From Toxoplasma gondii ME49 (Eukaryota > Apicomplexa > Conoidasida > Eucoccidiorida > Sarcocystidae): DNA of 64,000 nt. Shown one piece after another: positions 25,303-38,395 of this stretch. The first letter of the stretch is position 1; each line of letters begins with the position of its first letter. The DNA is taken from contig NC_031477.1 of assembly GCF_000006565.2 (NCBI RefSeq), positions 3,809,137 through 3,873,136 on the forward strand. Direction: 5' to 3'. The notes beneath the pieces are model-generated. The model was not told the origin of the DNA. It did not search any database and saw only the letters and a program-made list of their open reading frames with translations. The position numbers and the translations under genes are program-made.

Positions 25303-26835
25303 ACTTTTTCGTCCCTGTCTCGTCTACCACCATGCAAACTCTCCAGGTGTTTCCGGGGATTGCGTTTCGCGAGCAACAGATGAAGAGAAAAGCGCAGAAG
25401 AGGTGGGCGTCTCCGTAAGGCGTCCGCACTCACAGCTTGCCAGCCCAGGGTGTCTCCGGCGTTTGGAAGAAGCGACTTTATGTTTAGAGAAAATGTTACA
25501 TCGCAGATGGCGATCCGTCTATTTCCTGTGGATGCGCTGTGACGTTTCTGCTTCGACGGGTCGTCTGTCCCCATCAACTGTATGTAAGACAAAACGGAAA
25601 TTCGTCTAGCTTGTGTGAACGCACCCTCACACTTCCCCGAGTTGCTGTGCCGGGTTAACTGCCTCCCGAGCACTCAAGACTAAGACACGTTTGCAGAGAA
25701 AAGCGGAAGTCGGAAAAAATAGGAACAACGAGGCGACGCCTGCACCTTTCGTTGTTGGAATCGGGGACAGCGACTGCTTGTTTCCTGTATCCCCGGAGAA
25801 ACATTTTCACTAGAGTTGACTGCGAACATCCGAAGCCTCTCTTTTTGGAGTATCGTGATCCTCAGAAGGACGCCCAGAAGGCCTGCCGGTCCCGGATGCC
25901 ATTTATAGCTTTAAGTGAGGTGATGTCGTTCGGGCGTTCACTTATCGGGACGACAGCCTTCTAGACGATTACCTCTACGTCAGGTTTGAAGTGTAGATTA
26001 TCTGGAAGTGAGCCTCTTTTACGCCGAAGGCAAGGAGTGTTTTGCAGAGTTCATAGAGACATTTATTTGGATTTGGGTGGCAGCTGCTAGGCCGTTGCCC
26101 GGGTGTATCTCCACTCGGCATCCGTGTAGAGAGGAGACGATGGAGGTCGGCAACACGGCACGCGTTTTTTGTGGATTTCGACGAACTGGAAACACTGGGA
26201 AGGCAGACTGCGTCGACGACCGGTCATCGTGTGACGGCTGCTGCGTTATCCGTACGTTTGCGGCGCGTTCACCTCTCGAACAAGTCGCGTCTGCCCGGCT
26301 ATAATGCGTCTGTTTCTCTTGCGTTTTCTCGGAGTTTTGCCTCACTGAAGTTTCGCTTTTCGAAAAGACAGACGGCTCTGGCTTTCATTCCATTTCCCTT
26401 CTTTGCTGCCTCTTGGCATTTCACTCGACTTGCCGCCTCGCCTGAAATATCTCGACACTCTGTGCGGGCTCTCGCGACCTCATCCGCGAGGTGTCTTGAC
26501 ACCGCAGGCCGAAAAGCGCAACGAAGCGGAACAGAGCTTTGCGTGCGATTCAAAGGCTGCACAGCGGAGAGATACAGACAAGCAGAAAGTCCGAAAAAGA
26601 CATACTCGAAAACCCACATGCACATCACATGGACGTTTACTGCCTCCGCATGCCGGTTCTGCCTCCTCGATGTTCACGTTGCTTTAACGATGGCAGCGTT
26701 ACTCGACCTCCATGTCCCTCCCCTGAAACCCACTCCTTCTCTGGAACGGCGGAACTCAGAGCAGCGCACAGGGCAAGAGTACGCGACGCAGAAACTCCGC
26801 TACCGAAGAGAGCGTAGAACAGACAGGCAACGATC
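25303..26835. other. convergent intergenic region, LAP 3' side
   Basis: This lies between the LAP stop (25302, plus) and the stop of the large minus-strand gene (26836), so it should contain both 3' untranslated regions. Open frames are short and without domain character. Nothing else is recognised. Confidence 0.55.
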
Positions 26836-29800
26836 TTACGTCCCCTCTCCCGCCCTCGAAGGCCCACCGACGCTGCGCCGCAAGGCAGCATGAGCCAGCA
26901 GAGCGCGGCGTTCGTGGAGATTGAGAGGGCGAGGTGAAGGAGGAAACACCCCGACAGCAGTCGCCTCTATTGCCGCTGTTCCGCTTGACGGAGGTGCGTG
27001 AGAACGAGGTCCCGGAGACATGTCGGCAGCTTGCCGCGTCTCCTTTTCATAGTGTCCTGAAGCCGTCGACAGACGAGAAGAGAGCGCCATTGACGAAGAT
27101 GCAGGTGCGGAAGAGGCTCGAGACCCGGCAAGAGAATCTGAGTTCGATGCAAGCGTCGTGGGAAGCAAAGAAGACGCTCGCTGACGACCGGGGGACCTCT
27201 CGCTGTCGCCAGCGATGGCCTTCGCCTCGGAGCCACACCCTGCTGCGGGCCTTCTCGCGACCGGCTCTCCCCGCAGCTCCGTCGAATCATCAACACCCCA
27301 CAAACGGCCAGGTCCGAAGGAAGAAGAAACAGGTGGGTCGACCGAGGATGATGACGCGTCCTGAGCTGGAGACGGGGGACGCGGGGATGCTTTCGGGACC
27401 GCGCCACGAGACTGGGAAGGAGCAAAAGCCGAGGAGACGGCTGCGCCCTCTCTCTCGCCGTCCTCCCCGCTTCCGCGTCTTCGTCGCCGCATGTTTTGAG
27501 GCAAACTGTCTCCTTCCGGTTGTGCCGCTTTTCCGTTGCGTTGCTGCTTTCGAAGAAAGGCTTCTCTCGCATCTCGGACTCGCTGCCGCCTTTCCTCCTC
27601 TGTCTCTGTCTGTCTCTCGGCGACCTGCGTCTCCGACGCTGTTGGGGGGGCCTCGGCCGCGGCCCTCTCGGGCCGTGTCTCTTGGGCTCCTCGACCGCGG
27701 TCGTCGGTGCCGCGTGCGGGCACTGGAGCCTCAGGGGTCGGCGGCGGGGGCGTGGGTTCAGAGCGCAGAGCCGCTCGAGTGAGGAGAACTCGCAGGATAA
27801 ACGCCAGTGAAAAGAAAGTTGCGAGGACCAGGCGAAGCGCCCGAGCAGCGGCGAGGACGAGGGAGACAAGCGGGAACAAGAGGAGGGAGAAGACCGGCCG
27901 AAACAGAGCGACAAAGAGGTGAAGAAATCGCAGAGGCGTTGGAGCCCCCGCGTTAAGCACCGGCGGAACGAGCAGCAACTGACCCCGAAAGTGGAAGAGC
28001 AGCAGGAGGACGAGGTACAGGAAGATCTAATTCACAGAAAGACAGAACAAAAGGCTCCAGGCAATCACCGATTCCCTTGTCATCAATGTAGATGGATAGA
28101 CGCAAGTCGTATACGTACTATAACGTCTCTGCAGATTCGATTTAAGTATGCGAAGGCGACAAACGTACAGGGCGAAACTGCAACAGGCAGTGCGTGCATG
28201 TCCAGGCAGTGGAACTCGGAGATTTCGCAGAAACACCCGAATTCGCATGTCTGTGTGGCATTTAAGTCGCTAACACACAAGCATTCAACATACATTTAGC
28301 TACCGAGTTTCGGTCGAACCTGCCCCCCCCCCCCCCCATAATTACACAGCCCTCAGGGCTTCGGCTACTTAAGATGATATTAACAGCGAGACGAGAATGT
28401 GGCGGCTAGAACGAAAAAGAGACACAAACACAGATTTTCTTGTTTCCGACTGTCGCGGCGCCTGGTGCTTGAGATGTTCCCCGTCACTCTTATTTTGCGA
28501 TTCAGAAGAAGCGCGACACAGATACACGCGCTGGACTCGAGTATCAGTCCTGCAGGTTGCTCGTTCGCAGCTGCAGGGCGACAGCTGAGAGAGCAGAACA
28601 GGACATCCACAGCCGTCTAAACGTACCGCCAAGTTGTTCCAACTTATGGAGAAAAGAAGCTGGTGGAAGACTGGCCGAAGAGGGTACGACACAGTCGCGT
28701 CCGGGTGTACATACAGCAGAAGGAGGCGGCCATCATCGAGGAGAAGCGTCAGCAGGATGCGCCCAGGAGCCTGGCAGCACACGAAGAAACAAACGCGTTT
28801 CCCGGTTCTTCAGAAGAAGCATAAACTGCAACGCCTGAGCTAGCAGACCGCATAGACACAGCGAAGACAAAGGAGCATGGGAAAACGACACCGAAGTTTT
28901 CTGACATTCGTCGCTGTTCCGTGTCTCGACCTCTCGATTTCCAGCTGTCTCCCCCAGTTTTCGAGTTTCCTGCGTTTCTCGCGGTTTCGAATGGTGCATG
29001 TGAAACACCTCTCTTGAGCCTCGAGCACAGCGCCTGATTGCCGAGTTCAAATTTCATTCGCCGGGCAGCTGCTAGGATGATACTCGGTTGTACAGTCGCA
29101 ACGCAACTGACGGCGACCTTCCGCAGATCTCTCTTCTCGCCTTTCGACTTCGGTTTTGTGAACAGAAGAGCCTACCCCAAATTCCGGACGGACCACGTTC
29201 GGGTCCACAGGCGCGAAGAAACGGTGGAGAGGAAAGAACGACATCCCCACAATCTGACGACCGTCCAGATTTTCTGCGCCTATTCACAAAACACATGCAT
29301 ATGCACTTTCATCATACATACGCATGTACATATATATATATATATATACATATATACACACACATATGATTGTATGTTTGTGCATACACATGTATGCAGA
29401 CGTATGTGTGTGTGTGTGCATATGGGGAATCAGATGAGCTCACAGGCACGCGTTTGCATTATTTACATGCACATGAACAGATCCACCTACAGCCATAAAA
29501 GGGAAACGCAGCGAAAAGGAAACAACTTGGGAGGAGAGGCTTTTACCTGCTTGCTCCAAAGCAGCGACGAGATCGACCTCGCGTACCACCGGTGTCGACA
29601 CTCTGGCCCTCTCTGCTTTCTGCGCCTCCGTCTGGGCCGCGTCCTCTGCGGAGACAGAGACAGAAGGCCCCGACGCCTCCGAGACCACGTTCCCGCCTGG
29701 GAGTTGCAGGAACAAGCCGAAAGCACCCGTCACCCCCGCGACGCAGCTGCCATCTTCACTGAAAAAAAATCAAATGAGAAACGTCCAAACGTTCAAGCAT

Positions 29801-32800
29801 GTTCAGAATGACACAGATACATATATATATATATATAGTATGCACATGCATATTCTCCCCGATTGATGGTCTCCGTGTATAAGGCGGATACAACGCGGTT
29901 TGCGAACGGTTGCGCATGCATAGGGAAGCCGATAAGCGTAACGCTGGCCCCGCGTTCTGCGAATTAATCACTTTATTAAAGCACACAACAGAATACGTAG
30001 TCGCATATAATAGACTGAGCGTATCTCCGCATCCTGTGATAACTGCACCACAGGGACTGACAATGATCCTCATGTTTTTGTCGGCTTTGGACGGATGGGC
30101 TACTCCTCCTACTTGATCGCGAGTAGTCGAAAGGACGGTGCGTAGCTCCAAAAGTCTCTGAACACTTCCTCGACGGAATACTCCGCATTTGCAGACGCGT
30201 GGACATTGGCATTCGCGCGCTCGGGAGTTGACTCGACCAAAGGCCCTCCGGAGAGAGGCCCCAGCCGCCACGGCCCTACTTCGGCCTTCCTCGCCTCCGC
30301 GCGAAGTCTCTCTTCTTCTGGCGCATGCATACAATCGCAGACGAAACAGATCGAGGACTGCATGTGCAGCAACGTACACCCCGAGAGAACAATAACCACA
30401 CAAACTCAAATACACGCCCCCCCCCCCACTGACTCGCATGTGCACGTACATTCCGAGGCTCACTGATACATATATAAATACATGGATAGATAGATGTGCA
30501 TACAGATACGCATACAAATCCCGATAAAGGCATGGCATATCTATATATATATATATATATAGATAGATATATAGATATATATAATATTTGTATGTGTAAA
30601 CAGGTATCCATGCACACTCATAGTGATGTGCACAGGTACGCATGTAGGTACACAGGTGTAATTTACACAGATATACCTACACGAACGTCCCCGCACATGA
30701 CGATGCCTTTGCGCAGACATGCAAATACATGGAAACAGTCCCAGAGGTAGAGAAGACACGGCATGGAGTCTGAGTCGATTCGTACCTGCGGTGTCTACAC
30801 GGTTCCTGTATTCTCGGTTGCCAGCGAAGCGTGACGACCGGCGAAGCAAGCGGAACATCTGGAGTTTGAGGAGGTACCCGAACGCGAAGCCGCGTCGATC
30901 TGGTGTAGACGCCCACAGCGGTCTCCTTACAAATTCATAGACTCCATGGGAGGCATTGCCTCCATCCCCGTGTCCGCCGCCTACAGAGAAAAAGAGCAGG
31001 AGAGGCTTTTTCACAGAAGTCAAGTGCTACGTTGTTCTACCACTTGCACAGATTCATGGCCCTTCGTTCGCACGCAGCAACCTCGTTTCGACGTTGGCGG
31101 GCGTAGCGCAGAAATCTCAGAAGAAACGCGAGAGAGTGCACCCTGCACTTCTGCAGAGCACAGAGGTCGTTCTCCCGTAGACACTGCGCTTGAAGGCCCT
31201 GAGAACAAGAGGGAACCTTTGGCCTGTCAACCTCTTCATCTACGAGATGTGTGTCTCTTCTCCTCGCCTCTGGAGGCTTCCTTTTCCTCTCTCTCTCCCC
31301 TTGTCTACACCGAAGCACTCCACACCCTCTGTCGGTTCTCCCCTTGCGACTCTCCCTCCGTCCGCATTTCTGTCTCCCATCGTCCCCTGCACTCGCCGAC
31401 CTCTCGCTCTCTTCTTTCTATTTCCGTCTGTCTCTATTTGGCTCCTCTCTCCCCTCACCGCGTTCTTCGCCGCGAGCCTCGTTCTCGCCAGGCTGGTACA
31501 CGCGCAGAAAATGGTCAGTTCCTGCTTTCCTCCCCACCGTCCACCCCACACAGTCTCGCGACCGCTGCCGAGCTGTCTCCGGGGACGCTTCACCGCCTTG
31601 GAGACCAACGCGCCTGTTGAGGCGAGAGGGACAGAGCGGGTCCGTGGGCGAGACGGGGACGCTGGAGTGCTGGAAGATGCGGTATCGTACAGAGCGATCC
31701 GTCGAGTGAACGACCATCGACATCACTGTGGGGTACTCTGGAAACAAGATACACAGAAGTAAGGAAAGCTACAGACGACAGCGAACGAATCTGCCGCCGA
31801 CACAACGAGCGAATGTACAGCCAGACAGCTGCAGGTAACGCCACACTCATCTCTCGTCTCCTTCAACGCGTGGAGTGAGATCTGCACATTCATGTACAGG
31901 AATGATACTGTCGCAATTTGTCACGCGCCTATTTGCAAAACGTACATATATATATATATATATATATATATGTATCCATATATACATAAATATATGTATA
32001 TATATTTATCTATATATATATATATACACAAGTCCTTCCATGAGAGCAGGTTCATCTACATTTATATGGGTTGATGTGACTCTGTGTGCATGCGCATGTT
32101 CACACCCACGCATGTGCAGATATATGTGCGAGCAAACGCATGTTGCTGTGTTCACTTTGGCGCGGAGCCGCCGCAGCTTAGCGGGGCGCTCGCGTTCGAG
32201 TTTTTGGGGTTTTCGGAATTTCCGAGCCTCACGCTTCCAAGGCGTCTGCGCGCCAAGAGGCTCCGCAGCTGCAGCGTCGCTGACGACATGCTGCAGTAAA
32301 ACGACGTCGCCGAGATTCTCGCGCTGCTGCACGCGCGGTCCTACCAACGAGTCCAAAACCGGGGAGCTGGACACCTGAGAAGAAGACGAAGAGCGAGCAG
32401 ATGGAGTTGCGAGAGACGAAGGAGAGGACGCAGATGACGAAGGAGAGGACGCAGATGACGAAGGAGAGGGAGAGGATGAAGGAGAGCCGAGAGCAGAAGG
32501 AGAGGAAGAAGGAGATGTATCGGGAGAGAGAGAAGACTTGAGGTGAGAAAGGAGAGAGGAGAGGGAAATCGAATGGCGAAAGAGATACTTGTCGCCGGCT
32601 CGGGTGTACGCGAGGCCAGCGGAACTGAGGGATCCAGTTTCAACTGCAGCGGATCCTTGGAAGGCGAACGTTGCGAATTCGAACTCGTGGAGAATGGAGT
32701 CGGAGTTGTCTTTGCCGCACTCGCCAGCTGACTGCGGAGGCAGAGGAGACGCAGAGAAGGCCTCCGTCGTCTGTAGTTGTCCCCCCCGAGTTGACAGCGA

Positions 32801-35800
32801 ACACGAGGAACGGCGGCCGGAGTGTCGCAGAAACGACGCTTGTTCAACGACGATTTCGTCGACAGCAAACGAAGGAACAGTTTCCTTCCTTTCTTTCTCA
32901 CTGTCTCCCTGTCTCTCCTCATCTGCGCCTCCGTCCTCATCTTCGTCTTCTCCGCCTCCCCTCCCAGGGTCCACAACGATGCCGAAGGCTGTCGTCACGT
33001 CAGGTGTATGTACACCTGCGTCGACGCGGTCGCTTCCCAAGCTCTGCGCAGCGCGCGAACTATCCTGAGTGTCTTGCTTGGTCTCGCCGACGCTCTTTCC
33101 CTGTTGGTTTCCTTGCCGTTCCGAGGCCTCTCCGGCCCGCCGTCCTGCGTCGTCCGTCAGCTCGCCATTGTCCTTCGCGTCTTCTTCCTTTCGTCTCCTT
33201 TCGCACGCGTGAGCAGCACTCTGCTCGCAGCCACGAGTTCCCTCTGCTTCTCCCTCGCCGCGGTTCGCGGACGACCTGCCGCCTGCGAAATCTCCCCTCT
33301 CCCAGTTGACGAGAGAACGAAGCAGTTTCTGTTTTCTCCTCGTCAGCACGCGGTGCGCGGTTTCGTCGAGGTGCGGGAGAAACGTGACTTTCCAGTGTAC
33401 ATCCAGCCCCTCAGGCTGTCCATACACCACAGCAGCAGAGACCGTTTCCTGGTCGACAGCTAGCCACGCTTTCTCGCCCTCAAACACATAGGATCGAACA
33501 ACTTGAAATCCTCGCAGCGAGGCCGCGAGCGTCGAGGGAGAGATGAACGCGTTTTGTGCAGATCCGGCGCGCGACGTTTCTTCCAGGGAGAGAGGCAGCC
33601 GCTTTCCCGTTGGAGACAGCAAGGGCACAAGGCGCGAAAGAAGGTCTTCCGAAGGCGAAAAGGACGAGGCCTTGGGAATCGTCCGTGTGGTGTCTCTTTC
33701 TGTCTCCTCCTCGTCCGTCTCTCTCTCCCTCGCTCTTCTCCTCGAAGAGGTTTCCTCTCCTTTCCTGCTTCTCTCGTTCGCGTCTCTAGGCAGCTTCTCT
33801 CCGAGAAGAGCGCCTGCCTCAGGAGTCCGCGGCTCCCCTTTCTCCCCACCGAGTCCCTCGACCTCCTCGTCCTCTTCTTCCTCTAGCTCTCCCGCTCGTT
33901 CTTGTTTTTTCTGTAAGGCTGCGCCTGGGTCGTCGCCTCCTTCCTGCTCTTCCTCCGGCTGGAAGGGAGAGACGAGCGCGTCGACGGCGTACCCCGCAGG
34001 TGCCCACTGCGTGAGCGCATGCGCGACAACGGACCAGAGTTCATCCCACGCACTTGCGTATCCGCTGTGAGGACGAGAGGCGAGTTGTGCAGCAGCCCCC
34101 GCCGGCCGCGAGCCGTCCTCTCTGACGTTCTTCTCCTCTAGCCGCTCTTCTCGGCTTCTCTCTCCTCTCCCTCCTCTCCCTCCTCTCTCTCCTCTCCCTC
34201 CTCTCTCTCTTCTCTCCCCTCGCTCTCCGCGACCTCGACGGCTCTGTCCGGAGTCCGTCGGCCTCGCCCTCTCCTGGAGGAGCTGCCAAGGCGCAGGGCC
34301 TTCTTCTCTCTGGGTGTCTCTCAGCAGTGTTCCCACTGTTGCGGATCTCGAGGCGAGCGGCGAGTCGTGCAGGGACGCAGACCCTGTCGTTCTCGCCTCT
34401 GCTTCTTCCATGCTCGCTCGCGCCGCCTCTGCGGCTCGGTCACCTGTAGCTCCCGTTACTGCCAGAATATGTTCCGTTGAAAACGCATAGGACGCCGAGG
34501 AAACAGCGGCGCGAGGGGGGAAAAGTGGAGCCGGCTGCGACGTTCCAGCAGGCTGAGAGGAGTCCTCAACCTCCGGCAAGGTAGCAGCTGTGAGAGCCGC
34601 GAAAACAGTGGAGACAAACAGTTTCTGCTGTCTCCACAACGCACGCGCGGTCTCAAGAGCCATCACGAATCCGAGGTGCATGACGACCGGCAGCGTGAAA
34701 AACGACGCGTCTCTCGTCCTGCTCCGGACTTCAGAAACCTTCGGTGCTTCTCCGGCTTCGCTCTTCTCTCCTGGACGCTTCTCGCTTCCTTCGTCCGACC
34801 TCGCTGACCTCCTCGTACGTCGCTTGCCTCCCATATCACCAGCAGAGACCAGACTGTCGCCTTTCCTGTCTCCTCGCACGAGAGGGCGGTCACCGTAGCG
34901 TTCGCGGAGGATGTCGTGGAGTGCCTGCAAGTTGAGCCAGGGGTGTTTGGAGAAGGTGGGCGCATGCATGGCGAGAAAAAAAGACTCCGGGTCTTCAACG
35001 CAAGCCTCGAGGAGGTTCCAGAGCGAGACTGCGCAGTTTCGGCTTTCGCGCAAAAGCAGCGCCAGCGTGTAGAAGTACGCGAGCACGAGTTCTCCGGAGA
35101 TCTGCGCGAGGACCAGCGGCATGCGGAGAAAAGACAGCGAACCGCCCCTGCTAGACAGGGCCGCCTCGACGACCTGCGCCAGCTCCTTTCGGTGTTTCTC
35201 CAGGTTCTCCACAGACGGCGCGGGAAAGAGAGACGCAGCCAAATGCGGTGCACGCTCTCTCGCCGGCGAGGAAGGAGAAGACGCCGAGAACTCCGCTGAG
35301 AATGCACTCGGTGGTCTGGGGGTCGGAGGCACATCACGCGCGGCTTCACCTCGCCGAGGACGGGGATCCCCGCTGTCTTCTCTCTGTAGCTCTGGCCCGG
35401 TCTCGTCGCCTTTCTTCTCAAGCCGGAACCGCAGGCGTCTCTCCACAGCTTCCTGCACAGTCTCCGGTGGAATGGCGACGACGGCAGGAGGCAGGGAGCG
35501 ACCAAAAACGGTCATAGAAGAGGGCAAATGCTCGCTGGGCTCTTCGTCGTCGACAGAGAACTGGAGGCCGGCGGCCAGCGCCGCGGAGACTGCAGTCCTT
35601 TCGAACCCCCCCAAAAGTCGCCGGGCCTCTGCTCGCGTGTTCGTACGCCGCGAAGGAGAAAGGCCAGGACTGATAGGAGACCGAGTGTGGGGAGAAGAGA
35701 GAGGAGACGTTGTGTGGGATGCGGAGACAGGCGACAGTGCTCCAGCCACCGTCGGCGGTGCAGAGACGGTTCTGCCTCTCGGGGAAGTAGACAAAGACGA

Positions 35801-38395
35801 TGTGGGTTCAGAGGAAGAAGGCAGGTTTCCTGAGTGTGTCGAGGCGGAGAAGATCCCGGGCAGAGACGGAGAGTGATGAGCGAACTTAGACGGGGATTCA
35901 AGCTCGAACCAGCTCGGAGACGGGGGTGGATAGTCGAATGTCGCTTCCGAGTTCGAAACAGCTGAAGGAGACACAGGAGACACTGGAGACAGAGGGTCTT
36001 CTCTGCGGGTCGGCTTCTGGGCGAGGTTGGGACTCGCGCGTCTCTCGCCAGACTCGCGGTTTCGCTCGGCAGCAGCGAACGCCGCGAGGAGGGCAGGGAG
36101 AAAGGCAGGACCAACGAGGTCGGAAAGGTGGCGGTAGGGGTACAGGCGCACGAGCTGTCTGTACACCCCGTGCCGAAGAGGCTGACTGAGGAGCGACGCC
36201 TGCAGAAGATCCGAGAGCGAGCGACGGTAGACTACGAGGCGCGTGCGATACCGAACAGGCAGCGAGTCCGAAGAGAGAGAGGAAGCGTAGACCGGATCTT
36301 TGCCGTAGAGAACGAGGACGTAGAGGTAGTTCGACCTCGGGTCCGCAATGGTCTGTACAGACACCTCGTTCCCGACGAGGCGCGCGGTGTTCGCGTCCTC
36401 GAGTCGCAGTTTCGCCGCAGACAACGGAGACCTCCCAGGCGACGCATCCACAGCCCTGTCAGGCGCCGAGTCCCCGCCGGCCGTCGGGTGTACATGCACC
36501 TCAGACACCGCGTCGCCTGGGAGCCTCTGGGGCGGGAGGAGAAAGGGAGCGACGCCGTGTGTGAGGCGCTGATTCAGCAGGTGAGGAGGAGGCGTCATCG
36601 GCATTTCCTCGAGGTGGTGGAACGCCAGAGTCTGGAGCAAGTGTTCGAGCGAAACGGAAGCGCGGAACGCTTTGTCAGGCATCAGCAGCCGCCTCGCGAG
36701 AGATGGTGTGAAGATGGAGAAGTCGTCGAAGCACAGCGAAGAAGACTCTCCAACTCGAGGAAGGCCACCGTCCAATCTTCGGTCCTCCACAGGTGCCCGT
36801 CGAGCTCCGAAGCCGCTCTCTTCCTCGCGCCGACACGGCGGAGGAAACGCATCGGGATTCGCGACGTAGAGATATCGAGCTATCGCGTCCAGCAGCAGCT
36901 CTCTCTCCCTTTTTTCCGTTTGTCCCTCTTCACCTCTTTCCTCGTGGTTCTGCGCGCGCGCTGCGTTTGACGCGGAACTCCCGCTCGCGCGCTCGGCTCT
37001 CGCCTGAGGCTCCCATGTTCTCCTGAGCACTGCCGAGTGAGAGGCGAAAGCGTCTTCGTCCTGGGTCTTCTCAGCCAAGAGTCCTGCAATGACAATGTGG
37101 CTGACGGCGAAGTCGAGAAGTCTCGCTGCGTCGACCTCTGCAGACAGGCGCTCTGAAGAAGCGGGAGAAACGCGGGGGGAAACGCTTCCTCTGTCAGCTT
37201 CCTCTCCCTCCTCGTCCTTCTGTGAAACAGACGGGGACGACGGCTTCTCTGAGCACTCGCGGAATCGGCCCTCTTCCTCCCGTCTGCAACTTGGGTTTCG
37301 ACGCACGCCCTCTCTTTCAGAAGTGCCTATATCGCCAAGCAGCTGCGGAGAGTCTTCTCCTCGATGAGTTGTGGGCGCCTCTCTCGACCTCGTTGCCCGG
37401 CGCAGTGTCTCCTCCCGCCTTCTCTCTACAGCCACAGACTCAGAGGAGACTTCGTTCTCTTCTTCGTCGCGCTGCTGCCTCCCCGATCCCCCCGTAGCCG
37501 CGCGGACTGTTCCGTCGTTGCCTCCTCGCTCCCTCCCCTCTCGTTCTCTCACAGGTCCCCCTCGCGGGTCTGCCTCGATCTTGCGCAAGCTCTCGAGTCG
37601 TCTGTACACCGCACTGGAGAGCGGCAAGTCCTCGGTCTTCTGGAAGAACCAGTGGAGAAGGCCTGTGGCTGCCTTCAGCATCAGTCCGGTGCGCGGCTCT
37701 TCGCTCTCTTCCTCCTTCCTCCCTCGACTGTCGATCACCTCGTTCTCCAAGCGGTGTGGCGCAGACGCGTCTAATTCATCTCCGAAAGATGAAGAACCTC
37801 CAGGCTGCCGCACATCCGCCTGCTCAGGAGGCGAAGGGGCAGTGCGTTCGCCGCCATTCTGTCTCGGCTGCTCTTCGCTTCCTGTTCCGAGAGACTCGTC
37901 CTCGCCTCCACCCTCCCCACCTGCCGACGAAGACGCAAAAGGACCCTCTGTCTCCTTCTCTCCAGAGACAGAAGACAGCGAAGACGACGCAGAGAAGGCA
38001 GAGGACGAAGAGGCAGCAGAGGAAGAAGAGGTGGAAGAAGAGGTCCTGTGTTCTCCTCGGAGAGGCGGAACATGCACCAAGGAGCGTCGAACAGCATGTG
38101 CCGAAGCGGAGGAAGGAAGGAGACGCTCTGGGACTTCCTGCAAGTGTCGCGATGGCGAGAACGGACTGGAGACAAAGAGGAGCGCAGGGAGCACTCTGGC
38201 AGGAAGGCGAGACAGCTTGTGCGGAGACAGTGTGGGGGTCGGGAAGACGAGGTCCTCCTCGAGAATCAGGTAGACGCAGAGCAGAGAGAGGCAAAACAAC
38301 AAATTCAGCAGACACACCGCACTCGCAGCCAAGGGCATCCGCGCAGGCCCCGTTGCCGTCCCTGCGCCCAATCCCGCCGGCGGCGCAGGCGGCAT
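26836..38395 (-). CDS. very large membrane protein of unknown function, multi-exon
   Basis: Exon 1 starts at ATG 38395 and stays open for over 2,000 codons; I end it at 32156 (donor GTGAAC) or 32345 (donor GTAGGA), both phase 0. Further exons: 31735-31594, 30980-30786, 30317-30113, 29758-29547, 28770-28627, 28026-26836. All junctions among the exons to 29547, and that between the last two, keep frame. The step 29547 to 28770 does not (phase 1 into phase 0), so a small exon or another boundary is missing. Residues about 20-46 form a signal anchor. The middle is low-complexity Ser/Glu/Arg-rich sequence with conserved-looking islands (SNYLYVLVLYGKDPVY, SLWNLLEACVEDPESFF). The later exons look beta-strand-rich (FRLLAINEDGSCVAGVTGAF, LLTLLLDDGRLLLLYVHP), like a propeller. 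The last exon holds several hydrophobic helices (residue 1 to about 70 of that exon) and a charged tail with REAFLRKQQRN. Total about 2,770 residues. I do not recognise the family; an ER or secretory-pathway membrane location is inferred from topology only. Confidence 0.6.
28323..28337. repeat. poly-C run
   Basis: Fifteen consecutive C residues on the plus strand, in the intron between the last two exons of the large minus-strand gene (so poly-G in its transcript). A second run of 11 C is at 30417-30427. Both are likely length-polymorphic. Confidence 0.85.
31942..32035. repeat. TA microsatellite just downstream of the giant exon
   Basis: (TA)n with ACATAAATATATG interruptions. The open frame of the giant exon runs through the border of this array before stopping at 32006, giving an artefactual YIYIY C-terminus. 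This supports placing the real splice donor earlier, at 32156 or 32345. Confidence 0.85.
32396..32520 (-). repeat. Ser/Pro-coding imperfect tandem repeat in giant exon
   Basis: Imperfect repeats of a GAGGACGCAGATGACGAAG-like 21-base word (two perfect tandem copies at about 32423-32464), read on the minus strand as SSPSSSASSPSS. This is low-complexity coding sequence in the 3' part of exon 1, likely disordered and length-variable between strains. Confidence 0.75.
34125..34235 (-). repeat. Arg/Gly/Glu-coding CTCTCC tract in giant exon
   Basis: A plus-strand pyrimidine run of CTCTCCTCTCCCTC words, coding on the minus strand for an alternating RGERGGRGERG tract. It is charged, disordered low complexity. 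A very similar noncoding tract sits in the first intron of the CS-domain gene (about 61155-61269), showing that the word is a general genomic simple repeat. Confidence 0.7.

Noticed and set aside
28557..28838. Plus-strand helical frame with EAAIIEEKRQQDAPRSL
   Set aside because: Antisense to a minus-strand exon that joins the next exon in phase; no plus-strand splice partners found.
32006..32155. C-terminal end of the giant exon as the real protein end
   Set aside because: The frame runs into a TA microsatellite (VYIYIYR); donors at 32345 or 32156 with in-frame downstream exons fit better.
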